From Holacanthus passer (Eukaryota; Chordata; Actinopteri; Pomacanthidae): DNA of 64,000 nt. Every line of letters starts with the position of its first letter. Within the stretch, counting starts at the first letter, position 1. The stretch is from NCBI GenBank assembly GCA_025331565.1, contig JAFREQ010000011.1, forward strand, positions 11,552,001 to 11,616,000, given 5' to 3'. Shown one piece after another: positions 13,415 through 25,371 of the stretch. The notes below the pieces were generated by a model. The model did no database searches. It saw only the letters and a program-made list of their open reading frames with translations, and had not been told where the DNA came from. Position numbers and translations under genes: made by a program.

Positions 13415-14408
13415 GTAACACTGTGGACTTTGTTCATTCCAACTGAACATTGTTGTTACTGTTGAGCCTCATTAGGAAATTATTGACAGCGTCAGCCAGA
13501 AATCTCTCCCTAACAAAATAATTCAAGATGCTAAACGAAATGCAAAAACTTTTTAAACGTTTGTTTTTGTGTTATTTTGTTTTCTCATCTAATTGCAGTC
13601 TAATGAAGTGCGTCGATCGAAACACAGGTTTCTGCTCTATTGAGACTGCAGCTCGCGTCAGTCAGAAGCAAACGCACCAGAAGTGCGTCACAACTTTTAT
13701 TTTGTCCAACACTGTGCTGACTCCCCTCCCGCCCTTGATCGCTGAGGACATGTGATATATGAGGCTCTGTAATTGTTCTGTCACTGCAAGTATGTGTCTT
13801 CGAGTGCAATGTCTTCCCTGCTGCCATTACTCTTTCAAACCTGCTGGACCTGTAGGCTGGACCTATGGCGGTATTGACTTTGTCATTGTACAAATCACTA
13901 GAGAAAGAAAATGGTGTCGGGTTGATGGGACAGAGTGGGTGGAAGTGGGTTGATGAACATCGGGTCTACCCTGAGCCTAGCTCGTGTTACATCCCCTGTA
14001 AACACAGCTTAAATATAGAAGACGGGAAGACAGGAAGAACATCCCTCATGATCTGTACATGTTAAAGGGTTTTGGATGTTTAGATTGGGGTCTCCATTGA
14101 AGCACAGTGGCATCGGCTGAGACAGGTAAAAGCCGCTCTTCACCCACAAACAGCACAGTCGCCTGCCGTGGAACCACTGACATTCTGTTGAACCCAGAGT
14201 CGAGGCTTTTCACAACTTTAAATTAGTTTGTCAGCGTCACTAGACCAAGACAAAGTTTTGATTATTGCTTACTTTCCTAACAAATGAGAAAGTTATTAAG
14301 GACAAACTAAAGTGCTAGAAAACATCTCAGTAGGGTAATTTGGATAAAATTAAATTGATCTTGCGTCTTTTCTAATCCTTTAATGATGATGTCTTTCTTC
14401 CCCAGTAT

Positions 14409-14450
<42 letters not shown>

Positions 14451-17400
14451 ACACTGTCTCCAACACTTTTGTTTTCACTTTCCTTTGTTAATCCATCTAT
14501 TAGTCTCCTAGAACCCAGAATCTGGTTTTGAAATCAAGAAGTGAAGCAATTTCTCCATACAATTTCAAATGGTTGGTTAAATTATATATATAATTATGCA
14601 TTTATTAATTTCAATAAACTATTGTTGATCAAATTTTGTTGATTGCCACATGGTTTCAAACAAAGTGGAGCTTCAACAAAACATAATATTGTTGTTCAGA
14701 TGAGGTGATAAATTTCATTGAGCTGCAGCACAATGTTATAGTGACAACGTGTTTATTGGCAAGATCAGTGAAATGAAACCTGGCTGAGTTCCAAAAAGTA
14801 AGTGTGATTTGAACATTAACAGCTCGTGCAGCATAAATCCAGGAGTTAGCAATGGTTAGTCTGTTAAACAAAAAACACCTGTTTGGATCATTCCACAGGT
14901 AAACAGGTTCATTGGTAACAGGTGATAGTATCATGATTGGGTATGAAAGGTTCATCCTGGAAAGACTCAGTTGTTCACAAGCAAGGATGGAGAGAGGTTC
15001 AACACTTTGTCAAACACATGATTGTATAAAGGAGATTACTGGATGGATCAGGAACACTTTGTAAAGCCGGTATCAGTAAACAGTTTGCGAATGATTGATT
15101 CTGTTTTTACACAGTACCCAACTTTTTAAATGGAGTTCACTGTATACTCTATCATTTCTTTGCAGTGTCTCCGAGTCCTGTGCAGGGAGTTGGTGTAGTA
15201 GCTAAAGGTGATAAACCATGTAGTTGTTTAAACCAGAGACATTTACAGCAATATTAAAAGGATTCAGGTTTATCACATTGAGTCAAATAGTCATTTAATA
15301 AACCAAAAGGAGTTTTTTTATAAAAAGCTGATCACACTGCATGTGCTTGGCTATAAAACACTTCACATGAGCTTTAAGCACGGTTGAAGGAAGTGTGAGA
15401 TTTTTTTAAGCTCCTTTTGAAACACTCAACACACAGCGCTGGCTTATTGTTCATAGGAGAGAAGGAGCTGTTTCATGAGTGACAGAATTTCTGCTGAGAA
15501 GTGAAGTGTTACTTGTATAAGAATTTATACAGCTTCTCTGTATATTGTGCTTTCGCAGGACCCACTTGTAAAAAATGGACTGTAAATGTAATCTTGGTTG
15601 TTTCTTTGGAAAGTTTTATTGAATGTTTTTGAATCAGATTTTTTTTTTCAGCTGAAGAAACTGTTGAGGTTGCATTTTTTTTAAGTGTTCTGCATTTGCA
15701 CAGTCAGCACAGGTACTGTTTGCTTTCCAACAAGAAGAAGGCAGGTGTGAGAGTGTATGAATGTCTGCACTGTTCCTGTGTTACAGCTGCTAAATCTCTC
15801 TTACTTGAGTTATAGGGGTCAGCAGCCGCTGTTACAATGTGTGTGTGTTGTCCTGTTGTGGGTCCCAGACACAGCTGAGCTTTCTTAATGAGAGACAGAT
15901 CAATCAGTGGAGCCTATGCTTTGTGTGACAAGCCAGCTGTGGAAATCCTGCTCCTGGCACCTTGGAGATTGCCTTCGACTTTTCATCCCTCAGCTCCACT
16001 AGTCCACATTATATAGACCGTCCTGACCATAAACGCTGACTGTACCCGAGCATTTTGTCCTGCTCCTACCATCGCAGCACACTGGGAGCTGTAAACACTG
16101 AAAACACTTTTATGATAATCTGGTGATCACAGCGGCCGCTGTTTGTGCTGCAAGAAGCTTGTTAATCTTTTAAGGACACAGAGCAGCCTCAGTGGAAAAC
16201 AGGCCAATGGGCTTCGTTTTTATACCATTTATACCATTGATGAATGGTCACTTCATTAGACAAAGCACAGGGGACTTATTGGAGCCAGCTAAAGTGCACA
16301 GCATTAAACTTTTCAACAAACTTGAAAGCAGTAATTGTATATGCGCTTTAACTTCATGTCTATTCATGTGATTGTAATCAGTGTATATTTACACATCATT
16401 AGGTAAAAAAGCTCAGTAAGAATGTGTGATAATTGTAGGAGCTGTCACTTACCATCACAAGTGGCCTTAACCTTGTTCACTAAGATGAGACATTCAGTGT
16501 GTTTCCATCCATCTGTTTTTATGCGCCGGTAATGAGAAAAGAAAAATAGTCTTATAAGAGGCACTTGGCTTGAAAAGTTGGCGTAGCGATATAAGAAAAA
16601 AAACGACGAAATGCAGTGGAAACTGGAGATTTGGCAAATTAGTTATGACTCACATGAAATATGTGACTGTCCACTGAAGCTTCAACTGGAGAGACAATGA
16701 ATATCAGACGTGTGGGGACTGATGAACAGACTGTAACCTTCCCAAAAATAATACTTTCAAAACATTGCTCTATACTTCTATCAAGTTTTCCACATTGTTT
16801 TTGTTTATTTGAAGCTTTAATTCCATCATCATTCCATTCATCATCATCTTGTTGCAACCTGTTAATCTTGATGCGCCAGACTCCTTATATCCACAATGTT
16901 CATATTTACAATACATGTGTATATTTAATGACGAGTATCCTCAAATGCTTCCTTCCAGCCCTGATTTGTCAACAAGAAGTTCCGTCTCCTGTATCGCTCC
17001 TCAACTCCTCTTTAATGTGGCACTTTTCTCTCCATCCTCTGCGACTCGGATTCTCCAAACTCTCAGCATGCCTCAGTCCTGTCTGTCTAATTACGTCCTT
17101 AAAAAAAAAAAAAAAAAAATCCTCTCCCCCGTTTCAAACAGTTTGAAGAACAAGACCTTGATTCTCTGCTAATAATCCCAATGGGCCCAATTTAGCAACT
17201 AATTTAGGCAAATGTTATCTAAAAGACGTTCAGAGGCACAGCTGGCTGCCTTCAACCAGGGTACCAATGTCAGGACTTGCTTACAGTTGTGGAGGGGGTG
17301 AAAGTTGTCCAGTGTGCTGAGGCTCTTCCTTGGGGGACTGTCCACCCAATTACCCTAAATAGACCCATTATTTCCCCGTAAAAATCCCTGTATTGTAAAA

Positions 17401-20400
17401 CGAGTCTCTCTGGAAAAGTCCTTTCACTGCAACATGCAAATGAAATATAAGTCCCTCCATACAGTCCATCTATGTGCAGTTTAAATCAATCCCTCTGTGT
17501 TGCATTCACACCGGACCTGTTCCACTGAAGATCATTCCCAATGGTTTTGTTTGGACCTGCTAGCTAATCAACAGGCCCATAAATAGATATTATAAATAAC
17601 CTAAATGGACTTCCCATATATAATAGTCTTGACTGCAGACAGGATCAGATCTGCTGGATGTGATAATTAGATTGCTGAGCGATGTGGAGATTCGGGCGAA
17701 TGAAAAGGAAAGACTGACCTCAGCGAGGAGCTCGGAGACCTGCTGTTTTATTGTATTTGGATCCCTGGTGACACATTTAAGTGCAAACGCACTTTGATGT
17801 GTGGATGAGATTTATTTGGAGTGTGAAAGCAGCAGAAAAATAGCCTGGACAATAGTGTTTCAGCATCCTGTGGGATAGTCAAGTCAACTCAAGTCAGATT
17901 TTATTTGAGGAAGACATTTTATATCGAGGCCGTTCATTTTAAACCAAATGAACTTTATTGTTCCAGAGAGTTTTTTTTTAATATGATAACAAAAGAATCA
18001 GAAAATTGTAACACAGTCTTTTGTATCACAGTTTAGAAAAACTTTAACCCATAATTATAGGATTAAAGAGTTGGTTTGACCTACAGGTTTTAGAAGATGA
18101 GTCATTCATCTTACCTTGATCACAGCTTTACGAGTTGTTGTAATACAGTTGGAAAAGCAAAAGATTATTTATACATTTATACATGTGGGTTTTTTTTTCT
18201 GAATCTTTCTCACATTTTCTTTTTTTCTGCATCTGAAGTCTCTTCTGGAAAATCAGCTGTGAAAGGCTCACTGAGTAATATTTGTTATGTAGGTGGGAGA
18301 GTGTGCTGTGCCTCTTACGTTTATAAGTCTTGATATAAGGTCGCCTCAACAACAATGTCCTTCATTTGTTTCTCACTTGTGTTTCTGATGTGTGTATCTT
18401 TGACCCACCTGTCACACAGTGATTTTCTTTTTTTACGAACCTTTGATTGTTGGACACAGTCCATCTCAATCTTTCCTGTGAGATTTTCATATTTTCCTGC
18501 AAGTGCGATGTTTCTGATCACAACTGTGCACGTTACAACATTTATCTCGTGCTTCGTTAACACACAAACGGTAGTATGTAGTAAGGAATAGTGAATGGCT
18601 ATTGGTTTACAGAGAATCATAGATCAAAGGCTAACTAGAATCAGGTTTTAGTCTGAAAGCATTAGCAAGCTGATCATGTGGACGAGGAAATCTCCATCAA
18701 TTAAGCTAATGGACGTTCTTCGCCGTGATTTCAGATGTGTGTTATGTGCTGCAGCAAGAACAGCCTCTGCCTGCTAAGCTATAGTTAGCAGCACATGGAA
18801 AATTAGATGCAAGTAATGAGTGGTCTTTGAGTTTATATAAAAGATGGTATCTCTCTTTAACAATAATAATCTGGTTCCTGTGAGCTCAGCTGACACGCAG
18901 TCTCCTAACGAGCTTTAATAACCAGGTTCAAGCTCAAGGAAGTGGGGTTGGTATCACTATAATAAAGCATCAGCTTAAAATCTCTCTGAGACAGATCTGG
19001 TGCATTTCAAGTGGCCAAAGACTCAGATGTTTCATAATAATGCCTTATTTTTGCTCAGCTGTGATTGCAGAGAATGAAAATGCATATACACACATCTTTA
19101 CAGCCCTGCATCATCCTTGATGAGGTTTATTACGAAGAATAATATTGATGTTAGTTAATGCGTTAACCTTTGTGTCTATATAAAAAGAGCGACAGTTTTC
19201 AGTCGAGAATGTGGCTCCGTGTGACAATATCTGCTGATCCAGAGTCAGATACCTCAACAATGAGGCTAACATTTGTGGTTTAATAGTGAAATATCTCAAC
19301 AGCTATTGGATGGATTGTTTTTCATTTATCCTGTGAAATATGTCAAGATCTACTGGATGGATTAGTACAGACATTCATGGTACCCAGATGATGTATCCTG
19401 AAGGCGGTGATCTCTGACGTTTGTGGTTTTGAATAATTTTTTTTTATAAATGAATCAGGAAATGATATTACAGTACAGATATTCACAGTCCCAGAGGAGG
19501 CATTGTGATAATCTTTTCATCTAGCGCCATCATCAGGTGAAAATGTTTATCCAATACTTTTGTTTATGTCTACACATCTTTAAAATAACGATCTTCGCAC
19601 CATCTCCAGCTGTACAGTACTTTAGTTGTTTAGTGCCAATTAGCAAATGATGGCATGACAACACCTGAAACTAAGATGGGGATAAGTACATAATAATAGT
19701 AATAAGTACAACCTCAACTCATAATACTGTAGGTGTCTCCTCACAGAAAACACTTGCAAAAAATATCATGTTTCTCTTCTGTTAGCCATCCACAGCCAAG
19801 GTCGACCCAAATGTCCAAATAACCATATCCAAACATATTTAGGAGATGCACTAACCATTATAGGGTATTTAAACCTTCATTTTCCTGTGTGCTCTTCTGA
19901 ATTGTGGACACAGTAGTGACTTCTTTCCAGTCTCATATTAACTCATAATAAGTCAAACACATGTAGTTCACTGTAATTGAGTTGCCCTTGCCTGCAATCA
20001 TCCCAGTTTGTTAGACTGGTTTTGCACAGAACCTCTCTGATCTGCGCCTCCTTCCCTGTCACTGCAGGTGCAGACTCTCACAGCGATGTGAGCTCGGTGA
20101 GCGGCGGCGTGCCCTGGGACAGCAGAGAGACATCCCTGGCTGCGTCCACGGCCGCCTCCCTGGCCTCCTCCCTGCCTCTGAGGGACGTAATGGACGCGAG
20201 CGAAGACATTAAGCCCAGGGACCAGAGCGACAGAGGCTCGAACGGGTCCATGGGCAGCGGCTCGTCCTTTGAAGAGCTGGACATGGACCAGGAGGAGCAG
20301 GAGGAGGGAGAAGCGAGGGACGAGAAGGAGGACGGAGAGGAGCAGGAGGAGGTCCCTCAGGGCGAAGACGGAGCTGCAGAGGCAGATGAACTGGAGGCTG

Positions 20401-20432
20401 AGAAGAAGCCCTTGGGGGATGGAGAGGAGTAG
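13243..20432 (+). CDS. tex264: TEX264 ER-phagy receptor, 3' part (last two coding exons)
   Basis: TEX264 is a single-pass ER protein that recruits ATG8/GABARAP proteins to remove ER by autophagy. Two exons are seen: 13243-13414 and 20068-20432, both with canonical GT-AG junctions, joined in phase 1 (the G at 13414 plus GT at 20068 makes the glycine of GAD). Together they give 178 residues and a TAG stop. The first begins ERKLCAFP and includes MVPLSRQTDFFVPEMKE, matching the C-terminal edge of the TEX264 GyrI-like domain. The second encodes GADSHSDVSSVS, SRETS and SSFEELDMD, whose FEEL is the known LC3-interacting motif (Phe273 region in human). The rest is a disordered Glu/Asp-rich tail unlike the human one. 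The N-terminal anchor is outside the window. Teleosts may carry a and b copies; I cannot tell which this is. Confidence 0.9.
14411..14447. repeat. (AC)18 microsatellite
   Basis: Uninterrupted AC repeat in the last tex264 intron. Confidence 0.97.
17101..17119. repeat. Poly-A tract (A19)
   Basis: Nineteen A in the last tex264 intron. I see no retroposon body in front of it. Confidence 0.9.
19255..19700 (+). repeat. Decayed dispersed fish repeat (copy B)
   Basis: Has two internal near-repeats (tgaaatatctcaacag, then tgaaatatgtcaagatctac) each followed by a tggatggatt unit, then tcatctagcgccatcatcag and a tagtgccaattagcaaatg segment. These are the ordered parts of a frequent percomorph repeat as I remember it. 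It is the inverse of the copy near 2.2-2.5 kb. Confidence 0.65.
20068..20432 (+). CDS. tex264: tex264 terminal coding exon with LIR motif and acidic tail
   Basis: The acceptor is ccctgtcactgcag before GTGCAGAC, and the stop is TAG at 20430-20432. The exon encodes the Ser/Asp-rich linker, the LIR core FEEL inside SGSSFEELDMD, and about 45 residues dominated by Glu and Asp with some Lys, Gln and Gly, ending GDGEE. The serines just before the Phe are the usual phosphorylation context that strengthens LIR binding in this family (inference here). Confidence 0.92.
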
Positions 20433-21450
20433 GGAGGATGCTGAAGAGATAAGGGATGAGGCCATGTTACGCTGGCATGCTAGAGAGTTTCTCAGTTGTT
20501 GCTGTTGCTGGTTATCTGTCATGTAATCTTGTTGGTGGATCTAAAGCTGCTCATGCCATGACCAACATGCCGTATTTCTGCGCCTTCTAATTCCTCTTTT
20601 TGAAGCCTGTACTTTTTGTTATACTGTAATCTCATTTTTTTTTTTAAATAATTCCTGATCCTGTGTTTAAACTCTTGTCAGGATAGAACAATTTTCTCTG
20701 CACGTGGTGTGCAGCAAATGAGAGGCAAGATTCGGTCTTTTATTACATTTCAAACTGTAATCGTATGTGAATCACCACCATTCCTGTGCAGATTAGAAGT
20801 GACACTTCAGTTTAACATCAAAGGAAAAGACACCAGCTATCCTGGATCATCATACAGCATCTTTTTGCCCATGTGTGACAGTTGATATTGTTCCCCACTT
20901 TCAAGGTCATGTCCTGAGGGATTTTTTTTGGTCACGTGTTTGTGTGCATTACCTGACTTTGGTGTCTCGATATACAGTAACGATGGGGTGAAAATGTGAA
21001 GGAGCTAATGCCGTAGATATTTTGATGGACCTATTTCATTGTGCTGTTAATTTTTTCCCAATTTTGTAGAGTATCTATCACCTGAAGTCTGAGGCGGAGA
21101 GAAAAAAAGCAAGGACCTACAGGAGTAAAGTAACATCACCGAAGCCTCCAAGTCACCAGGACTAGGATTTAAAATGAAATTCAAAGATGTAAACCTTTTC
21201 CCTTGGATGCTGTACAGAACATTTTATTGTCACTCTGCGCTCAGATAATTGCTTTAGTTTTTTTTCACTTCCATAGTTGGTTTGTTAAACCACTCTACAG
21301 TTCTGTTTGTAGCCAAAATTCGCTCACTTCCAGAGACTAGTTGTGATATGTTCGTAGGTTGTTGGTGCTGTGAGACCTTGGAAATAATGTACAGCACATT
21401 GCCATTGGTTGTGTCTTTCTGTCTGTAATAAAATTTTCAAATGAAGAGTT
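20433..21450 (+). other. tex264: tex264 3' UTR
   Basis: About 1 kb of non-coding sequence follows the stop and leads to an AATAAA at 21427-21432. The end is estimated at 15-20 bases past the signal. Confidence 0.6.
21427..21432 (+). terminator. tex264: tex264 polyadenylation signal
   Basis: Canonical AATAAA (gtctgtaataaaattttc) about 1 kb downstream of the tex264 stop. It is the first good signal after the coding end. Confidence 0.6.
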
Positions 21451-22302
21451 CAGCTGACAGGAATGAGTTGTGCATAGATTTTGTTGCACAGACCTTTTCT
21501 CTATATTGATGTCTGTTTAAAATCAACCTCCCTTTTTTGGTTTTATAACACAAAGTCACAACTTTCACTGCTCTGCTCCCAGGACATCCATTTTCATTTG
21601 CCTGTTTCCCGGCAGAGACGGAGACATGAGACCAAGTGTGGGTGGCTTTAGGACACATTGTTGTTCAGAAGTTATTGATGAGGCACTAAGCGCCTAATAA
21701 CTTATTAAGCTCTCGTTTAAACGCTAACCGCTTTCGTGGCTTCTCATTGTAATGGCTGCCTGTGTCGCCGCTTCTTTTGGAAAGGCACAGAGACGGAATT
21801 GAAAAGCAGAATAAAAGAAAAACATTCGAGAAAGAGCCAATAATGGCATAATATATTTTTCAGTGCAAGTTGAGCAAATAAAGCAGAGCTGTTTTTAAGA
21901 TTTTCTTGAGGGAGCAATTTCCCCGCACGGCAGACTTCCAATGTTTAAAAAAAAAATGTGCACAAAATAAAACAAATGTGGGCGCCTTTGGGAAGCACCG
22001 ACACACTTAAAAATATGATTACAAAATGTTATTGTATCCGGATTCTGTCACCTTAGCAGGAGCCGCATTGATCTGAGCAGCATTTCAATGAGAGGTTTGG
22101 CAATTGTGTCACAATGTATTTAATGAGCTGTGTGTACAGCAGGAGAGGGAGAGTGGGCTCCGGCAGACTATTGATGTTTGATGGACACATGTGTTCTTTA
22201 GCCAGTGGTCCTTAATGAGCATCATGACCTATATGTACAAATGTTTTCATTCAAATCCAACAGCGTAACAGGCACCATAATTTTACTGATTAATACACCA
22301 CC

Positions 22303-22339
<37 letters not shown>

Positions 22340-23800
22340 AGACAAGTTTTTTTCATCTGTGAAATGTCCAGCTTAGTCCATATCTTGGTCACAATTATCT
22401 TAAAAATAAATTGAAGGGATCCTTATCGCAAATGTTTGTTAATGGTGTTTCTGTGTAAACCCAAGCATCAACCAACATATTACTGTATCAAATTATTCTA
22501 AACTGTTAAATATCAAAATTGGTATATTCCTCAAATATTCTACATTGGTCAACCCATAATGACACAAGAGCCACCGTGGATGAGTCTAAGCTGTGAAGAT
22601 TTTCTTAAAACTATTTAAGACACTTGATGTTGTGTTTTATACTTTTAATTTGTCCCCCATATTTACACCTTTCTGTTCTTGCATGTCCACACCATACAAA
22701 TGAATCATCATCTCTTACCAACTAATTAACTCTAAGATTTCCTAACACACTGGTCGCCCTGGTTTGTTCCTCCTCAGACCAGGGGAGAAATTCCATCTAT
22801 CAAGTTTTAAAACACCTCCCTTCACAGTCGGTGGGTAACATTTTGTTTAGTGATGATGAGACCGGAGCTCTGCTGCCTACAGAGGTGTGATCAGTCTGCA
22901 GGGACAGATGCCCTCGCCACACGTCTGCTGCACTTTCACTTCTAATCCTGCCACACCAACCTTTTGTCCAAAGGCAAGAAATGAAAATCAGTCTGCAAGA
23001 GACTGGATGACACACTGGGTCAACAACTGATTTAATTAATAGTGAGACCCACAGGGGTGTCATGCAGCTTTGGGGGTCACTGCCATTATTGCCTTCCCAT
23101 GATGTTAATTATTAATCTCATTACATTGTGGAGAGAGGGAGATAAAGGGGGGAGAGAGATGTCTCAACAAACATATTTAGATGCCCACTATTGCATGTCT
23201 GTAGCTGCTTGTGGCAGGAGGAGGAGGAGGGGGAGGGTCTTCGCTGTGCCACCTGGGACCAACCTCACTCTCTCTTGTGCCAACTTGTTTGCAGATCCCA
23301 AATAAAATTTCCACCTCTGAAGATAAACAGTCTCCAAAGAATCATTATTTTGGCTTATTGCACCCCCTCCCTCCCTCCCTTATCCTGACCGCTTGAACAA
23401 ATAGGGGGCGACTCTTAAACCTTCCCCCCACTCATATCCTCACATCCTACAAACCAGAACAAAGAGGCTGCAAGAAACATCTTTTTTTTTCTCCTCCATC
23501 CAGCTCTGAGTTGCATGATGTGGATTTCACACACATGACACAGAGCATCTCCAGGACTGCAGCTTTGCTCAGGTGTCCAAACCTTCTCCTCATCTGCACA
23601 GATCATCTTTAAAAAAAAAAAAAAAAAATACAACTCGAGTAACAGGTAGAAATTCAACTTTTAAGAGTCCGATTCCCGGATTTCTTTGCGCGCAAAAGCA
23701 AAACATATTTTGATCTAGCTCGTCTTTAAATGTCATCACAGTTGATGCACATGAAAGTGAAACGCCTTTTTCTCCCCCCCATCAGCAATGAAGTGGGCGT
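21451..23800. other. Intergenic stretch between tex264 and grm2
   Basis: No coding exon is recognised. It contains a (GA)n microsatellite at 22307-22337 and an A-run at about 23611-23628. The 3' end grades into the likely grm2 promoter; bases 23680-23900 contain a short CpG-bearing patch (ttgcgcgcaaaag) but no clear TATA box. Confidence 0.5.
22307..22337. repeat. (AG)n microsatellite
   Basis: About 15 AG units in the tex264-grm2 intergenic stretch. Confidence 0.95.
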
Positions 23801-23879
23801 CTGTTGCCTTTTTCTTTTAACCGTGTTCAGGAGATGTGACTCCTGAAGGATCGGACCTCCAGGAATCCTTTTCTTTTTT

Positions 23880-24069
23880 TTTCAGCACCTCGGACAGATC
23901 CTGGATCAGCTCAGCCTCAAACTTCAGGCAGCCACCGTCACCTCCTTCACTCGTTCACTCACTCACTCCCTCACTCATTCATCGAGCCTGTCAGCTGAAA
24001 GAAGTGCTGCACAGAGGATGTGAGCCGGCTCTATTCGCTCCTTTGTGGAAACTGAAGGATCCTGCTCAG
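23880..24069 (+). other. grm2: Candidate non-coding first exon of grm2
   Basis: The grm2 start codon sits in an exon that opens with a strong acceptor at 34421, so at least one upstream leader exon must exist. The best candidate I see ends at GCTCAG|gtaaga (24069/24070). The preceding sequence is GC-richer than its surroundings and has direct TCACTCACTCAC repeats. The 5' end is not determinable; 23880 is a guess. Other donors in 21.4-34.4 kb could serve instead. Confidence 0.4.
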
Positions 24070-24094
24070 GTAAGAGACGCTGAGGAAGGTTGCA

Positions 24095-24113
24095 TGTGTG
24101 TGTGTGTGTGTGT
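24095..24113. repeat. (TG)n microsatellite
   Basis: Nine TG units 25 bases downstream of the candidate leader-exon donor of grm2. Confidence 0.9.
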
Positions 24114-25278
24114 TTGTCTCGGTGTCTTCATGCTGCGTTTCTGTCAACTTCTACAAGCTGATGATCTGACTCACTTCATGCAGGTTTGGAAATCGGAATG
24201 AGTTGATCACACATTTTTGATCATGCTGAAAAATGATCCTTATAAAGCCATATAGAAAATGATGATGGAATAATGATCATTTTCCTGTCAATTTCATTAT
24301 GTGTTATTGATACAGGTGATTATTTATCATGAGCACATTTTCCCCATGTTTTTGTTGACCACTATATCTGGGGCTATGTCTACTTGCTGCACAACCCTCC
24401 ACATGTGTGAGGCTGCTGGCAAACTGCGGTAGACAACATGTCTCCAATTTGGCTCATTTGGTAAAATCACTTTGTGTAATTAAAAAAAAAAAGTGCAAAA
24501 CATTGGAGAGAAAGTCTATTTAAAAGTCCAAAACTTGAGCATTAGTTTGTGTGCCACAGGGTGTTGGAGAGAAGAGGATGATCTGCAACATCTTGTCATC
24601 TGGTTTCTGTTTTCACGTCATGTCTTAATAGTTAGATCCTCCCATGAGCGGATGCTTTTTCCTCTTTAAACAAAATCATCCAAATGGATTCGACCATATC
24701 AGCGCAGATCAACATCACACTGTTGTAAATAAGCATGAGAACGGTGAGACGCTGAGGCTACAGATGGAGAGATTCCGCGTGGCTCTGTGATTATCATATC
24801 ATCAGGAGTTTAAAATACATTTTTAAACACATGAGGAATATAAATGAACGGCCCCAGGCGCAAATATTTAGAGGCTGCGTCGTTAATACTGGACAAAGTC
24901 ATTAAGGGAAGCAAAATGTACTGTGGATGCTTCCTCCAGTCCCAGGGGGCATCTGTGCTGCATGTTCAGCAGATGAAACACAATAGAAAAAAGCCCTGCA
25001 AATGCAATCAGTTCATTCAACACGCAGACCCACACAGAGACAGAGAATAATTATTAGCAAAGTGTTTAATCGACTATTAGTACATCACATGCATGTTTGT
25101 GAATTTTCTTGCGCAGCAGGATGGAGCATATTAGTGAATCTCCCTCCTGTAAGACTGAGAATGTGAAATGATGTGTGAGCCCGGCGCTCACAGCTCGAGA
25201 TGTTGATTACAGTAAATTATTCAGGTCATGGCTGACTGAAGAAGACCATGCTCCGCTGCCATCACCTGAATCCAGAAG

Positions 25279-25371
25279 CAAAAAGTAACAGGAGGAGGTG
25301 AGGCTGTCTGACCTGCGCTCCCTTTTCGCCGCTCGGTCCTCGATGCAGTCTGCCTCACCTGTTACTTTTTG
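25279..25371. repeat. Inverted repeat, about 20-bp arms
   Basis: Left arm 25279-25304 (caaaaagtaacagg, extra aggagg, tgaggc) and right arm 25352-25371 (gcctcacctgttactttttg) are reverse complements except for a six-base insertion in the left arm. The loop is 47 bases and CpG-containing. Confidence 0.85.

Larger units (their letters stand above)
13415..20067 (+). other. tex264: tex264 last intron
   Basis: This is a 6.65 kb intron between two confirmed exons. It holds an (AC)n run at 14411-14447, an A19 run at 17101-17119 and a fish dispersed-repeat copy at about 19255-19700. A 149-codon open frame near 16.7-17.1 kb runs into the poly-A tract and has no recognisable domain. I see no gene inside the intron. 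Confidence 0.7.

Noticed and set aside
16697..17146. 149-codon + strand open frame
   Set aside because: Low-complexity Ser/Cys/His composition ending in a poly-A tract; no family resemblance; inside a proven intron.
19998..20522. 174-codon open frame on the - strand opposite the tex264 last exon
   Set aside because: It is the Leu/Arg-rich antisense of the Glu-rich acidic tail (GAG/GAA read backwards); no domain and no splice context.
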